This document shows, in pieces, positions 50,901 to 60,300 of a DNA stretch of 64,000 nt (position 1 is its first letter; each line of letters opens with the position of its first letter). Where the stretch lies: contig QEYB01000368.1 in NCBI GenBank assembly GCA_017562135.1, positions 1,548,383-1,612,382 on the forward strand, written 5' to 3'. Under the pieces are notes generated by a model that saw only the letters and a list, made by a program, of their open reading frames with translations, was not told the origin of the DNA and did no database searches. A program made the position numbers and the translations under genes. This stretch comes from Dipylidium caninum (lineage: Eukaryota > Platyhelminthes > Cestoda > Cyclophyllidea > Dipylidiidae).

Positions 50901-52560
50901 CCATCCACATTCAACTGCCCCTCGACAAACTCACTTGGTAATGTAGTCTTATGACGTACATCCAGATTCCGTCTATATTCACATGCCTTCTATCTCACTA
51001 TATGCCGATTTTATCGCATGAAATAAATGTTTCCTTTTGTACAACCAAATTAATTAGTGATTCACTGTACTTTTACATTTTCGGTTCGAAAATGTGGCCA
51101 CCATAAGGCGGTCTTGCTTTGCACTCCTTCACGAGACGCCTAGGCATAGGGAAAACTGGGACAGGGGATCACACGCTCCATATTGCAACCAAGAATAAGT
51201 TGTCTAAGTATGCATCACCTCGATTTCAGAAATCTCTTGGGGGTAGACAAAGATGGCCTGTCGGATCCCTATGTGAAGTTGAGCCTCATCGATGGTTGCG
51301 GACACACGATTGGTGACTCGAAGAAAACCAAAGTCGTGAAGAACGACCTGAATCCACTTTTTGAGGAAAGGTAGCTCTTCCCGCCTTTTTCATATCTCCT
51401 AAGTTAACATATCATTTTCCCTTAATCATGCTTCCAATTTCGCATGTTTTATTCGTTATACGCATATATGAAAGCCAGTGATTTGAGTAATCCTCTTTAT
51501 TTTTCCCTTATGAGTTTCGAGTTCTCAGTGAAGTCGGAGGTTTTGGAGACTTGTAAGCTCTGCGTGGACGTGAGGAATCACGTGGGTCTCCTGCAACGTA
51601 ACACACAGACGCGCGCCATGGGTTCTGCTGTTCTGACCCTGCGCGATCTAAACAACGGCAGTGGATTCACCGAATGGTAAGTGTGTCTGCCGCCTCTCAT
51701 ACTTGTTTCCCTACTTGGTAGATAGGTCTCAGACACTGACTCCTTTGCTGCAAGTCGTCAAAGGCCCCTACTACACAGGTATATATATAACAAAAAGTCA
51801 TTTGCAAGCCGAATTCACGCGAAAACGACCTACTTCAGCGGCGTATTGACGACTGGTTTGTGTACGTCTTCTAGTTGTTTTTGGGAACTTGAGTTCAAAT
51901 GCTCAGCAGTGGATGCAGTTGAGGACAACATGTCACTGAATAAGTCGAATATTTTTAAGAGAAATGCTAGGTTTGATTTGCTGAAATGTGTGCTACCACC
52001 TTAATTGTGTTGTGTATTCACGTGACTTACACTAAATTCCATTTTGCCTTTCTCTACTTGCCCATGCCAGGTTTAAACAATTCAGACGATACCCGCCATC
52101 CCACCCACGTGGTGAGCGTACATTCCTCCCCGTGTTGGCTTTAACTAGCACCCTCTATCGAGGCAGAAGCGGAAGAGTGGATTTATGCCCACTTTGGATG
52201 GAGTTTGGGCGCATGCATTAGGGCGTGTTCACTAATTGCGTGCTTATTCAAGAGTAAGGCGAGAAGAACAGTGGAAATCACGTCACCTTCTCAACTATTG
52301 CGTTAGGTGGTTTGCTCCGATTTACTTCATCGTGCATCGAAATGCCGGCAATGTATGGCTTGAGGAGCATCCACTTGCTTCCTCCTTCCTCTCCTTCTTC
52401 CCCCCTCCCCTCTCCCCATACTTTTGGGGTTAGGACCGTTTTTATAAATCGCCGATAGTACAGCCACCAGGGGTGTGGATAAAACTTTATTTCGTATTTT
52501 TCATCCCTTGTCTTTCTCCCCTTTTCTTGTAGGTACTGGCTGTATAAATCTCCGCAGTAG
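41627..52560 (+). CDS. extended synaptotagmin, complete 21-exon gene
   Basis: This is an ER-anchored lipid-transfer tether at ER-plasma membrane contacts. Exons: 41,627-41,914, 41,947-41,988, 42,019-42,156, 42,192-42,271, 42,305-42,371, 42,455-42,544, 42,581-42,636, 42,713-42,833, 44,007-44,106, 45,269-45,339, 45,746-45,831, 46,070-46,118, 47,153-47,242, 47,488-47,577, 48,181-48,321, 48,586-48,739, 49,328-49,543, 50,730-50,866, 51,230-51,370, 51,515-51,676 and 52,533-52,560. Correcting one extra C at 48,700-48,703, they total 2,346 nt, an exact multiple of three, giving about 781 residues ending WYWLYKSPQ. Order: membrane hairpin, SMP, C2A, C2B, Ser/Glu-rich linker, C2C. This matches the E-Syt2/3 layout at slightly shorter length. 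Confidence 0.95.
41947..42833 (+). CDS. E-Syt exons 2-8: SMP lipid-binding domain
   Basis: Seven short exons encode the SMP domain. Visible landmarks are VYFPDVERAEWLNK, RIGGVKVYTEE, RRDEIVMDVDL, IPFVGAVTVCFLDNP, LTMPGLQ and CVLPNRISVPL. All are colinear with vertebrate E-Syts, and phases agree at every join. Several introns here are only 30-36 nt. The SMP domain forms a hydrophobic groove that carries glycerolipids between membranes (family knowledge). Confidence 0.95.
44007..46118 (+). CDS. E-Syt exons 9-12: C2A domain
   Basis: Exons 44,007-44,106, 45,269-45,339, 45,746-45,831 and 46,070-46,118 join in phase. They encode a C2 domain with VVSASDLVAADANLVGKSSS, DPYCVVR, NPTWNECFQ and EVWDKDASSKDDELGL. 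Aspartates in the DPYC loop and the WDKD...KDDE loop are kept, so calcium binding is likely. The last small exon was found because it alone restores phase after LGL and continues with LPIEEVYLRG. Confidence 0.9.
47153..48739 (+). CDS. E-Syt exons 13-16: C2A end and C2B domain
   Basis: Exon 47,153-47,242 is the closing strand of C2A (GKVHVKVKWLDLSP). Exon 47,488-47,577 starts C2B (FLFVRVEQAKNLM... in the family position). Exon 48,181-48,321 reads EPSPYCVLQIGN through NPIWESPHHFLF, and exon 48,586-48,739 reads IRDSKSEVVLGALAIPLKHL. C2B lacks the loop aspartates and is probably calcium independent. The end of the last exon is shifted by one extra C (48,700-48,703). Removing that base gives a typical C2 end, AGPDNATLYLHLELR, and the phase that the next exon needs. 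Confidence 0.88.
49328..49543 (+). CDS. E-Syt exon 17: disordered linker
   Basis: A 216 nt phase-0 exon rich in Ser, Glu, Pro and Gln (PGPDRRSQQEHEPLDLGSNA, GSEFPPSPISLLRQD) links C2B to C2C, as in other E-Syts. The donor AAG|GTGTTC is inferred from phase with the next exon. No motif is recognised. Confidence 0.75.
50730..52560 (+). CDS. E-Syt exons 18-21: C2C domain and C-terminus
   Basis: Exon 50,730-50,866 has an acidic run (GDEDEEEEEVHSL) then the first C2 strands (GRLRIAMCYDVDTEILEVTV). Exon 51,230-51,370 has AENLLGVDKDGLSDPYVKL and KNDLNPLFEE. Exon 51,515-51,676 has SFEFSVKSEVLETCKLCVDV and GFTEW. The 28 nt final exon (52,533-52,560) adds YWLYKSPQ and TAG, matching the WYEL-like end of vertebrate C2C. 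C2C is the module that binds plasma-membrane phosphoinositide in E-Syt2/3 (family knowledge). Confidence 0.94.
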
Positions 52561-54300
52561 CATTCGCTGGCGGCAGTGGCGGCGGCGGTGGTGATTATTT
52601 CTGGTGCCCTCTTAAGGAAGCCGCCACACGTATTACGTGTTCTTTGACTTCCGTGCTTAAGCACTCTTCTAAACAGCCGCACCATTCGACCGCATGCCCT
52701 CTCACTGTAGGACACATGAATTTGTTCCATTTTCACACCGTGCTTCCAAGATTTGCATGAGGTAGCTAGTAAATATTTTACCGATTGGTGATGCGTTGTT
52801 TGGTGCCATTGACTAGTGGACAGAATAGGCTAGTTGACGTCTGGAACTAATGCGTGCTTAGTGCATTTGGCTAGGAATTCAGGGTCAAGTGCGTGGATGA
52901 CAAAAGAACTAGTGGGTGATCGCACTGGGCTTTGCGAGAGGATAAGGAGGCGGGTGTTCGCGATACTCGCGCCGTCGAACGGCTCATCCGTGTGCGTCAC
53001 TTACTTTGGCGTTCCACTATTGTCGGAGTCGAGTGGGAGGAGTTCATACAAGGCCCCTCCATCGACAGCCGTCCACCAATTTTAATCTACAGGTGTGGTG
53101 GACCAGGATGGATTGCTCTCCACACTGAAATAGGAGAAAAATTAGGTTGCAATTACTGCTCTGCCGAGGCTGGTCACACAGACGCCGTGAAGTGGTTGGA
53201 ATAAGTTGTCTGGCTGCGGGTCAGGGAGCTGTACGACTCGGTGCTGACATCGCTAGCCCTCCTGACTTTGTGTATAGACGCCAGACTGCCTGATAAGGAT
53301 ACGACTAGGGTCCTATTTCACCGAAGAAGGGGCCAATTGACAGTGTCGCCTGATTGGATTCGCTGTGCTCTAAGCTGTCAAACTGTGGACAGTGCGAGTG
53401 TTATGGTATGCACCGTTTTATCTCAACCGAGTTCATTGAGTATACTTCCGGCCGAATGTGCTTTGAGCCTAGTTGACATGAGCAAGAGTGGTGGTTGCAC
53501 CGGTGCGACGCCCTCAGCCTGCATCCACCCGCATTCGCCGAAGTGTTCACAACCAACCGCGGAATTCGTGCTGAGACTGCTGTCTGGCTTCGTGGCCGGC
53601 CCTCATCTAAGCGCCGAGGAAATTTCGCAATACGAGTAAGGGGTGGAGTCTAGTCTGGGACGAGTCAGCACGAAGGAGGGATGCTGGGCTTCTGTCTGTT
53701 GAACACGGAGATGCTGAGGTCGGGAGGCTCATGGCACGCTCAAAATGACTGGAAGCCGATGTGCCCGCAGCCGAGCAATTGTTACCATCGCCCCATTTAA
53801 AGAGGCAGTGGTAGAGTCTTGCACCCTTCATTACTGGGTTATGAGCTGGAAAGCATTTCAGGGGGGAGTTGATAGAATGGTGAAGAAATGACGGTCCTTG
53901 GGAGAAGGCGGTTCACTTCCTTCAGAAGTGGTACGCTGAAGGCGCCTTGAATGGCAGCAACTCGCGTCAGGCTGAGGCTGGTCACCCGAAGAAAGGTAGC
54001 GTACTCCGCTTCACTTTTCCCCTCCCCTCCCCTCCCCTCCCCTCCCCTCCCCTGACCTGCCCCGTGTCCCCCGAGGCGCAACTGTGGAGAAATCGCATCA
54101 ATTGTGCGGAAAGTGAGGAGAGTGACTTCCTAACTGTGTCAATGCCGGTGATTGCCATGCTGTGAGGAATGCTATACTTGACATTCCATTACCTTTGCGG
54201 CTCCCTTTTATCTTGCAGCAGGCACGGAGGCTGCTCCACCCACCTGGCGACAGTAGTCGCACCCACTTCACTTGCCTTCGAGGGGAACAGAAGCTCGGAA
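52561..54300. other. inner part of left arm, no certain gene
   Basis: This holds the E-Syt 3' UTR and intergenic sequence, mirrored at 55.65-57.38 kb. A 132-codon plus-strand frame at 53,241-53,639 has no recognisable family and is cut short in the mirror copy, so I do not call it a gene. No AATAAA was found soon after the E-Syt stop. Confidence 0.5.
54019..54053. repeat. (CCCCT)7 array in left arm
   Basis: Seven CCCCT units. The G-rich strand has repeated G4 tracts capable of forming a G-quadruplex. A mirror (AGGGG)n array lies in the right arm at about 55,903-55,940, so the two sit symmetrically about the spacer, roughly 250 bases from it on each side. Confidence 0.9.
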
Positions 54301-54315
54301 GTACTGTTTCCACCT

Positions 54316-55433
54316 ATGTTACCAACCTCTCTCTTCAACCAAATTTTACTAATTTCCCTGGGGCTAATTGTTGTTTCGGTATATTTTCTAATCGCACATG
54401 GATATTTTACTTTTTCTCTGCTTTTGCCTCCGCCGTTTACTGTATCCACCATTTCGTCCTTATTACCCTGCCGTCCCGCAGACCCTCGTGAAAGCTGGAA
54501 GAAAGCACACGCTCTGTACAAAAATGAGCTTTCCCTAAGTGAAATCGACCAAATTGCCTCCGAAGAATACAGCATCACCAACTGCGTATCATACGTCGAT
54601 CCGTCCAAGGCAAAGTTCATCATTATTGTTCCTTACAGGGACAGAAAGAAGGATCTTCTAGCTTTTTTATTACACATGCCAGTCTACTTTCGATATCAGG
54701 GTGCACAAATGGAAATTTTGGTGGCCGAGCAAAACGGAAGCAAACCCTTCAACCGCGCCAAATTATTTAATGCCGCTCTTCGCGAAATAATCGCAGCTGA
54801 CAAGAAGAGCGGTAGTGGCGGTAGGGCTGATCGCCTAGCCGGAATTGCCTGTTTTTCCCTTCACGATGTTGATAAACTGCCCGACAATCCCGATGTGCCC
54901 TACATTTGCCACAAAGGTCCGCATCAACTTCTGCGTTACTGGAAACATAATAGAGGATCAAGAATGTGAGAATATAATCTACCGAAACTTCATATGTCAC
55001 CATCTTTTTGCGGCCACTAATCCTAGGAACTGACTCGAGTCCATCTGACTACTAATCGACACCTTCTTTGTCGCATTTTGTACCTAGGATGTATGCAACG
55101 TACCTCGGCGGCGTGACCATGTTCTCACGAGAGCAATTGGAGAAAATGAATGGAGCTTCAAATGTCTTCGTCGGATGGGGCGGAGAAGATGACGACATGT
55201 GGAGGCGAATAAAAATGGCCGACATGAAGGTAGTGTTACCACCGGTAAATAAAGGCGAGTTCTACGAGGGCGACATCGGCCACAAACGCGTGTTGAACCC
55301 TTCACGCTGGAAACTTCTGGCTCGACCAGACCAAAAGCAAAGAATGCTTACAGAGGGTCTTCGACAGGTCAATTACACCAGCCTTGAACGGAGAGACTTC
55401 AAAAACTTCGTCTGGCTCCTCCTGGCTATTTAA
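54316..55433 (+). CDS. beta-1,4-galactosyltransferase (GT7 family)
   Basis: This is a Golgi type II membrane enzyme that transfers galactose from UDP-Gal to a terminal sugar. Two exons, 54,316-54,965 and 55,088-55,433, join as AT|G and total 996 nt (331 residues). The short cytoplasmic tail is followed by a signal anchor (ILLISLGLIVVSVYFLIAHG). Catalytic landmarks are VPYRDRKKDL, FNRAKLFNAA, HDVDKLP (the DxD metal site), YLGGVTMFSREQL, GWGGEDDDMWRR, and a His in DIGHKR. The YATYLGG segment keeps the tyrosine that in B4GALT1 favours galactose over GalNAc, so Gal specificity is inferred. HDVD resembles B4GALT7, while GWGGEDDD resembles B4GALT1-6, so the subtype is open. Confidence 0.93.
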
Positions 55434-55478
55434 CAGGACGTGCGCAATTAATCACCCAGACAAAACGTTGCAAGTCAT

Positions 55479-55484
55479 AATAAA
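55479..55484 (+). terminator. poly(A) signal of the galactosyltransferase gene
   Basis: AATAAA occurs 46 bases after the TAA stop, at the expected distance and in an A-rich context. Confidence 0.65.
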
Positions 55485-55499
55485 AAGTAATTGCCTTCT

Positions 55500-55660
55500 C
55501 AGATTTGGCATCTTACACCAAAAAAAAGGAATATGCCAAAATAATTGAGAGTAAATATCGAAACAACAAGGTAGCCCCAGTAGTACCCAATTTGGTTGAA
55601 AGAGAGGTCACATCGGTTAAAAAGGAATCGAAAGACAGTAACAAAATTTCCGAGCTTCTG
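55500..55660 (+). other. lysine-rich open frame after the galactosyltransferase
   Basis: After a CTTCTCAG acceptor-like site, a frame begins ASYTKKKEYAKIIESKYRNN and continues with charged residues up to the arm boundary. It could be an alternative 3' exon of the galactosyltransferase that skips the TAA, but it lies downstream of a good poly(A) signal. No family is recognised. Confidence 0.25.
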
Positions 55661-55902
55661 TTCCCCTCGAAGGCAAGTGAAGTGGGTGCGACTACTGTCG
55701 CCAGGTGGGTGGAGCAGCCTCCGTGCCTGCTGCAAGATAAAAGGGAGCCGCAAAGGTATGGAAATGTCAAGTATAGCATTCCTCACAGCATGGCAAGTCA
55801 CCTGGCGTTGACACAGTTAGGAAGTCACTCTCCTCACTTTCCGCACAAATTGATGCGATTTCTCCACAGTTGCGCCTCGGGGGACACGGGGCAGGGTCAG
55901 GG

Positions 55903-55940
55903 GAGGGGAGGGGAGGGGAGGGGAGGGGAGGGGAGGGGAA
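55903..55940. repeat. (AGGGG)n array in right arm
   Basis: Inverted counterpart of the CCCCT array at 54,019-54,053, with the same number of units within one. Confidence 0.9.
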
Positions 55941-57379
55941 AAGTGAAGCGGAGTACGCTACCTTTCTTCGGCTGATCAGCCTCAGCCTGACGCGAGTTGC
56001 TGACATTCAAGGCGCCTTCAGCCTACCACTTCTGAAGGAAGTGAACCGCCTTCTCCAAGGACCGTCATTTCTTCACCATTCTTATCAACTCCCCCCTGAA
56101 ATGCTTTCCAGCTCATAACCCAGTAATGAAGGGTGCAAGACTCTACCACTCCCTCTTTAAATGGGGCGATGGTAACAATTGCTCGACTGCGGGCACATCG
56201 GCAGTCATTTGAGCGTGCCATGAGCCTCCCGACCTCAGCATCTCCGTGTTCAACAGACAGAAGCCGAACATCCCTCCATCGTGCTGACCGTCCCAGACTA
56301 GACTCTACCCCTTACCCGTATTGCGAAATTTCCTCGGCACTTAGATGGAGGGCCGGCCACGAAGCCAGACAGCAGTCTCAGCACGAATTCCGCGGTTGGT
56401 TGTGAACACTTCGGCAAATGCGGGTGGATGGCAGGCTGAGGGCGTCGCACCGGTGCAACCACCACTCTTGCTCATGTCAACTAGGCTCAAAGGACATTCG
56501 GCCGGAGTATACTCAATGAACTCGGTTGAGATAAAACGGTGCATACCATAACACTCGCACTGTCCACAGTTTGACAGCTTAGAGCACAGCGAATCCAATC
56601 AGGCGACACTGTCAATTGGCCCCTTCTTCGGTGAAATAGGACCCCTAGTCGTATCCTTATCAGGCAGTCTGGCGTCTATACACAAAGTCAGGAGGGCTAG
56701 CGATGTCAGCACCGAGTCGTAACAGCCCCCTGACCCGCAGCCAGACAACTTATTCCAATTACCACTTCACGGCGTCTGTGTGACCAGCCTCGACAGAGCA
56801 GTAATTGCAACCTAATTTTTTCCTATTTCAGTGTGGAGAGCAATCCATCCTGGTCCATCACACTGTAGATTAAAATGGTGGACGGCTGTCGATGGAGGGG
56901 CCTTGTATAAACCCCTCCCACTCGACTCCGACAATAGCGGAACGCCAAAGTAAGTGACGCACACGGATGAGCCTGTTCGACGGCGGCGAGTATCGCGAAC
57001 ACCCGCCTCCTTATCCTCTCGCAAAGCCCAGTGCGATCACCCACTAAGTTCTTTTGTCATCCACGCATTGCCAAATGCACTAAGCACGCATTAGTTCCAG
57101 ACATCAACTAGCCTATTCTGTCCACTGTTCAATGGCACCAAATAACGCATCACAATCGGTAAAATATTTACTAGCTACCTCATGCAAATACTTGGAAGCA
57201 CGGTGTGAAAATGGAACAAATTCATGTGTCCTACAGTGAGAGGGGGCATGCGGTCGAATGGTGCGGCTGTTTGAAAAGTGCTTAAGCACGGAAGTTAAAG
57301 AACACGTAATACGTGTGGCGGCTTCCTCAAGAGGGCACCAGAAATAATCACCACCGCCGCCGCCACTGCCGCCAGCGAA

Positions 57380-60300
57380 TGCTACTGCGGAGATTTTATA
57401 CAGCCAGTACCTACAAGAAAAGGGGAGAAAGACGATGGGATTGAAAAATACGAAAACAAAGTTTTATCCACACCCCTGATGGCTGTACTATCGGCGATTT
57501 ATAAAAACGGTCCTAACCCCAAAAGTATGGGGGAGAGGGGAGGGGGGAAGAAGGAGAGGAAGGGGAAGCAAGTGGATGCTCCTCAAGCCATACATTGCCG
57601 GCATTTCGATGCACGATGAAGTAAATCGGAGCAAACCACCTAACGCAATAGTTGAGAAGGGGTGGTGACGTGATTTCCACTGTTCCTTCTCGCCTTACTC
57701 TTGAATAAGCACGCAATTAGTGAAACACGCCCTAATGCATGCGCCCAAACTCCATCCAAACGTGGGCATAAATCCACTCTTCCGCTTCTGCCTCGATAGA
57801 GGGTACTAGTTAAAGCCAACACGCGGGGAGGAATGTACGTTCACCACGTGGGTGAGAGGGCGGGTATCGTCTGAATTGTTTAAACCTGGCATGGGCAAGT
57901 AGAGAAAGGCAAAATGGGAATTTATTGTAAGTCACGTGAATACACAACACAATTAAGGTGGTAAGCACATATTTCAGCAAATCAAACCTAGCATTTCTCT
58001 TAAAAATATTCGACTTATTCAGTGAAATGTTTTCCTCAACTGCATCCACTGTGAGCATTTGAACTCAAGTTCCCAAAAACAACTAGAAGACGTACACAAA
58101 CCAGTCGTCAATACGCCGCTGAAGTAGGTCGTTCTTCGCGTGAATTCGGCTTGCAAATGACTTTTTTGTTATATATATACCTGTGTAGTAGGGGCCTTTG
58201 ACGACTTGCAGCAAGGAGTCAGTGTCCTGAGACCCTATCTACCAAGTAGGGAAACAAGTATGAGAGGCGGCAGACACACTTACCATTCGGTGAATCCACT
58301 GCCGTTGTTTAGATCGCGCAGGGTCAGAACAGCAGAACCCATGGCGCGCGTCTGTGTGTTACGTTGCAGGAGACCCACGTGATTCCTCACGTCCACGCAG
58401 AGCTTACAAGTCTCCAAAACCTCCGACTTCACTGAGAACTCGAAACTCATAAGGGAAAAATAAAGAGGATTACTCAAATCACTGGCTTTCATATATGCGT
58501 ATAACGAATAAAACATGCGAAATTGGAAGCATGATTAAGGGAAAATGATATGTTAACTTAGGAGATATGAAAAAGGCGGGAAGAGCTACCTTTCCTCAAA
58601 AAGTGGATTCAGGTCGTTCTTCACGACTTTGGTTTTCTTCGAGTCACCAATCGTGTGTCCGCAACCATCGATGAGGCTCAACTTCACATAGGGATCCGAC
58701 AGGCCATCTTTGTCTACCCCCAAGAGATTTCTGAAATCGAGGTGATGCATACTTAGACAACTTATTCTTGGTTGCAATATGGAGCGTGTGATCCCCTGTC
58801 CGAGTTTTCCCTATGCCTAGGCGTCTCGTGAAGGAGTGCAAAGCAAGACCGCCTTATTGGTGGCCACATTTTCGAACGAAAATGTAAAGTACGACTAATT
58901 AATTTGGTTGTACAAAGGAAACATTTATTTCATGCGATAAAATCGGCATATAGTGAGATAGAACGCATGTGAATATAGACGGAATCTGGATGTACGTCAT
59001 AAGACTACATTACCAAGTGAGTTTGTGTCGAGGGGCAGTTGAATGTGGATGGTTGTGATGGACATAATAAAAAGGGAGCACACGTACTCGGCACGGTGCA
59101 CAGTGACTTCGAGGATCTCCGTATCCACATCGTAGCACATTGCTATCCTCAAACGACCAGCCGGATTAAAGTGGCGTCACCAGGGAGTGGACCTCCTCCT
59201 CCTCCTCGTCCTCGTCCCCCACTCCTCTATGTATTTCATACAAACTTATCCACCATCCTTTTGCACAAATGAGGGAACTGACAATAAGCACGTAATAGCA
59301 CGTCGATTAACTTCTAAGGCACTTGAAAATGAATACCTGTGCAGCAACTGTTAAGAGGCGATATTTCAGTCTATGTGACGGATTACAGACCCTAAAAACA
59401 CCTAGTAATGGTTAGATAACAAGTTCGCCACTTGCATATGTGCGGTATATAGGAGTTAAGGGTTAGAGAGGAAAGACCTACCACCCTCCCTGCCATGAAT
59501 GTGACAACAAGTAAAAAATGGCACTAAACTAAATACGGTGAGGAATAGCCGCGAGAGGTGCAGTCAAAAGTTCCCAAAACAATAAGGAAAAGGAGAATAC
59601 TTTTTTGAGCGCCTAACACGCCTCGGGACACTGAACTCCCTTGGACAAACCAAACGGTATTTGGCACGACACTAATACTCGGTGTTAAACGCCATATTTT
59701 TGTTATAGTAGACAAAAAGTTAAACAACTTCTTCAACTATCTCCGTTCAGGATGGGGAACCACCAGCGGCATCAGGCCCCGCGCACTACCACCTATTCGT
59801 TATCGCCACGACTGAATCAATATAGTCGGGCTTCATCGCCTGCATTCTACTACACCCTATCACTCCCACTCCTACTCTTTCATGCTCGTTTAATTCCACA
59901 GCAAATTCGACTTTAGCATTACGGCTCAGCCGTAAACAGAAGAGAGGACTAGTCTCCCCAATCAATGAAAACCCCCTCGCCTCATCCGAGAGGATATTGC
60001 ACGATGGGACCCTGCCCCATAAGCTCATTGAAGGCGTCTTCTGACAGGTTATCCTTCCCTCCTCACTCGCTGGAGACTATCTGCTGGTCCCTAATGGCTG
60101 GCACACAGATTCCTCAACATAAAATCCACAGCTGACACAACGGTCAGATGACCACCTACCGTGGCATTTGGACAAAGTAATCCGTCAAGTTTTTTTCCAC
60201 CGACACTCCGATAGAAGTGCTCCGGATTTTAATCACATTTAACCACTCAGTTCTCCTATCTACAGCTCCACGTGATCGCCTTACTAAAAGTAACCAACAG

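Larger units (their letters stand above)
46117..54300 (+). repeat. left arm of a large inverted repeat
   Basis: Reading inward, this segment is repeated in reverse complement from 64,000 (window edge) down to 55,648. It covers E-Syt exons 13-21 and about 1.7 kb beyond the stop. The match stops sharply at the inner end (cagaagctcggaa, then unlike sequence). The outer end is unknown because the partner arm runs off the window. Confidence 0.93.
54301..55647. other. unique spacer of the inverted repeat
   Basis: These 1,347 bases separate the two arms and are not duplicated within the window. They contain the whole galactosyltransferase coding region plus its poly(A) signal. The ATG lies only 16 bases inside the left boundary. 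Confidence 0.9.

Noticed and set aside
53241..53639. 132-codon plus-strand open frame in the left arm
   Set aside because: No family resemblance, no splice context, and its mirror copy (about 56.3-56.7 kb) is interrupted. The composition is GC-rich enough for long frames to arise by chance.
54024..55935. Missed-adapter read artefact as the sole explanation of the inverted repeat
   Set aside because: A missed hairpin adapter normally gives arms with no unique spacer. Here 1.35 kb of unique coding sequence separates them, so a simple fold-back read does not explain it, although another type of inverted mis-join still could.
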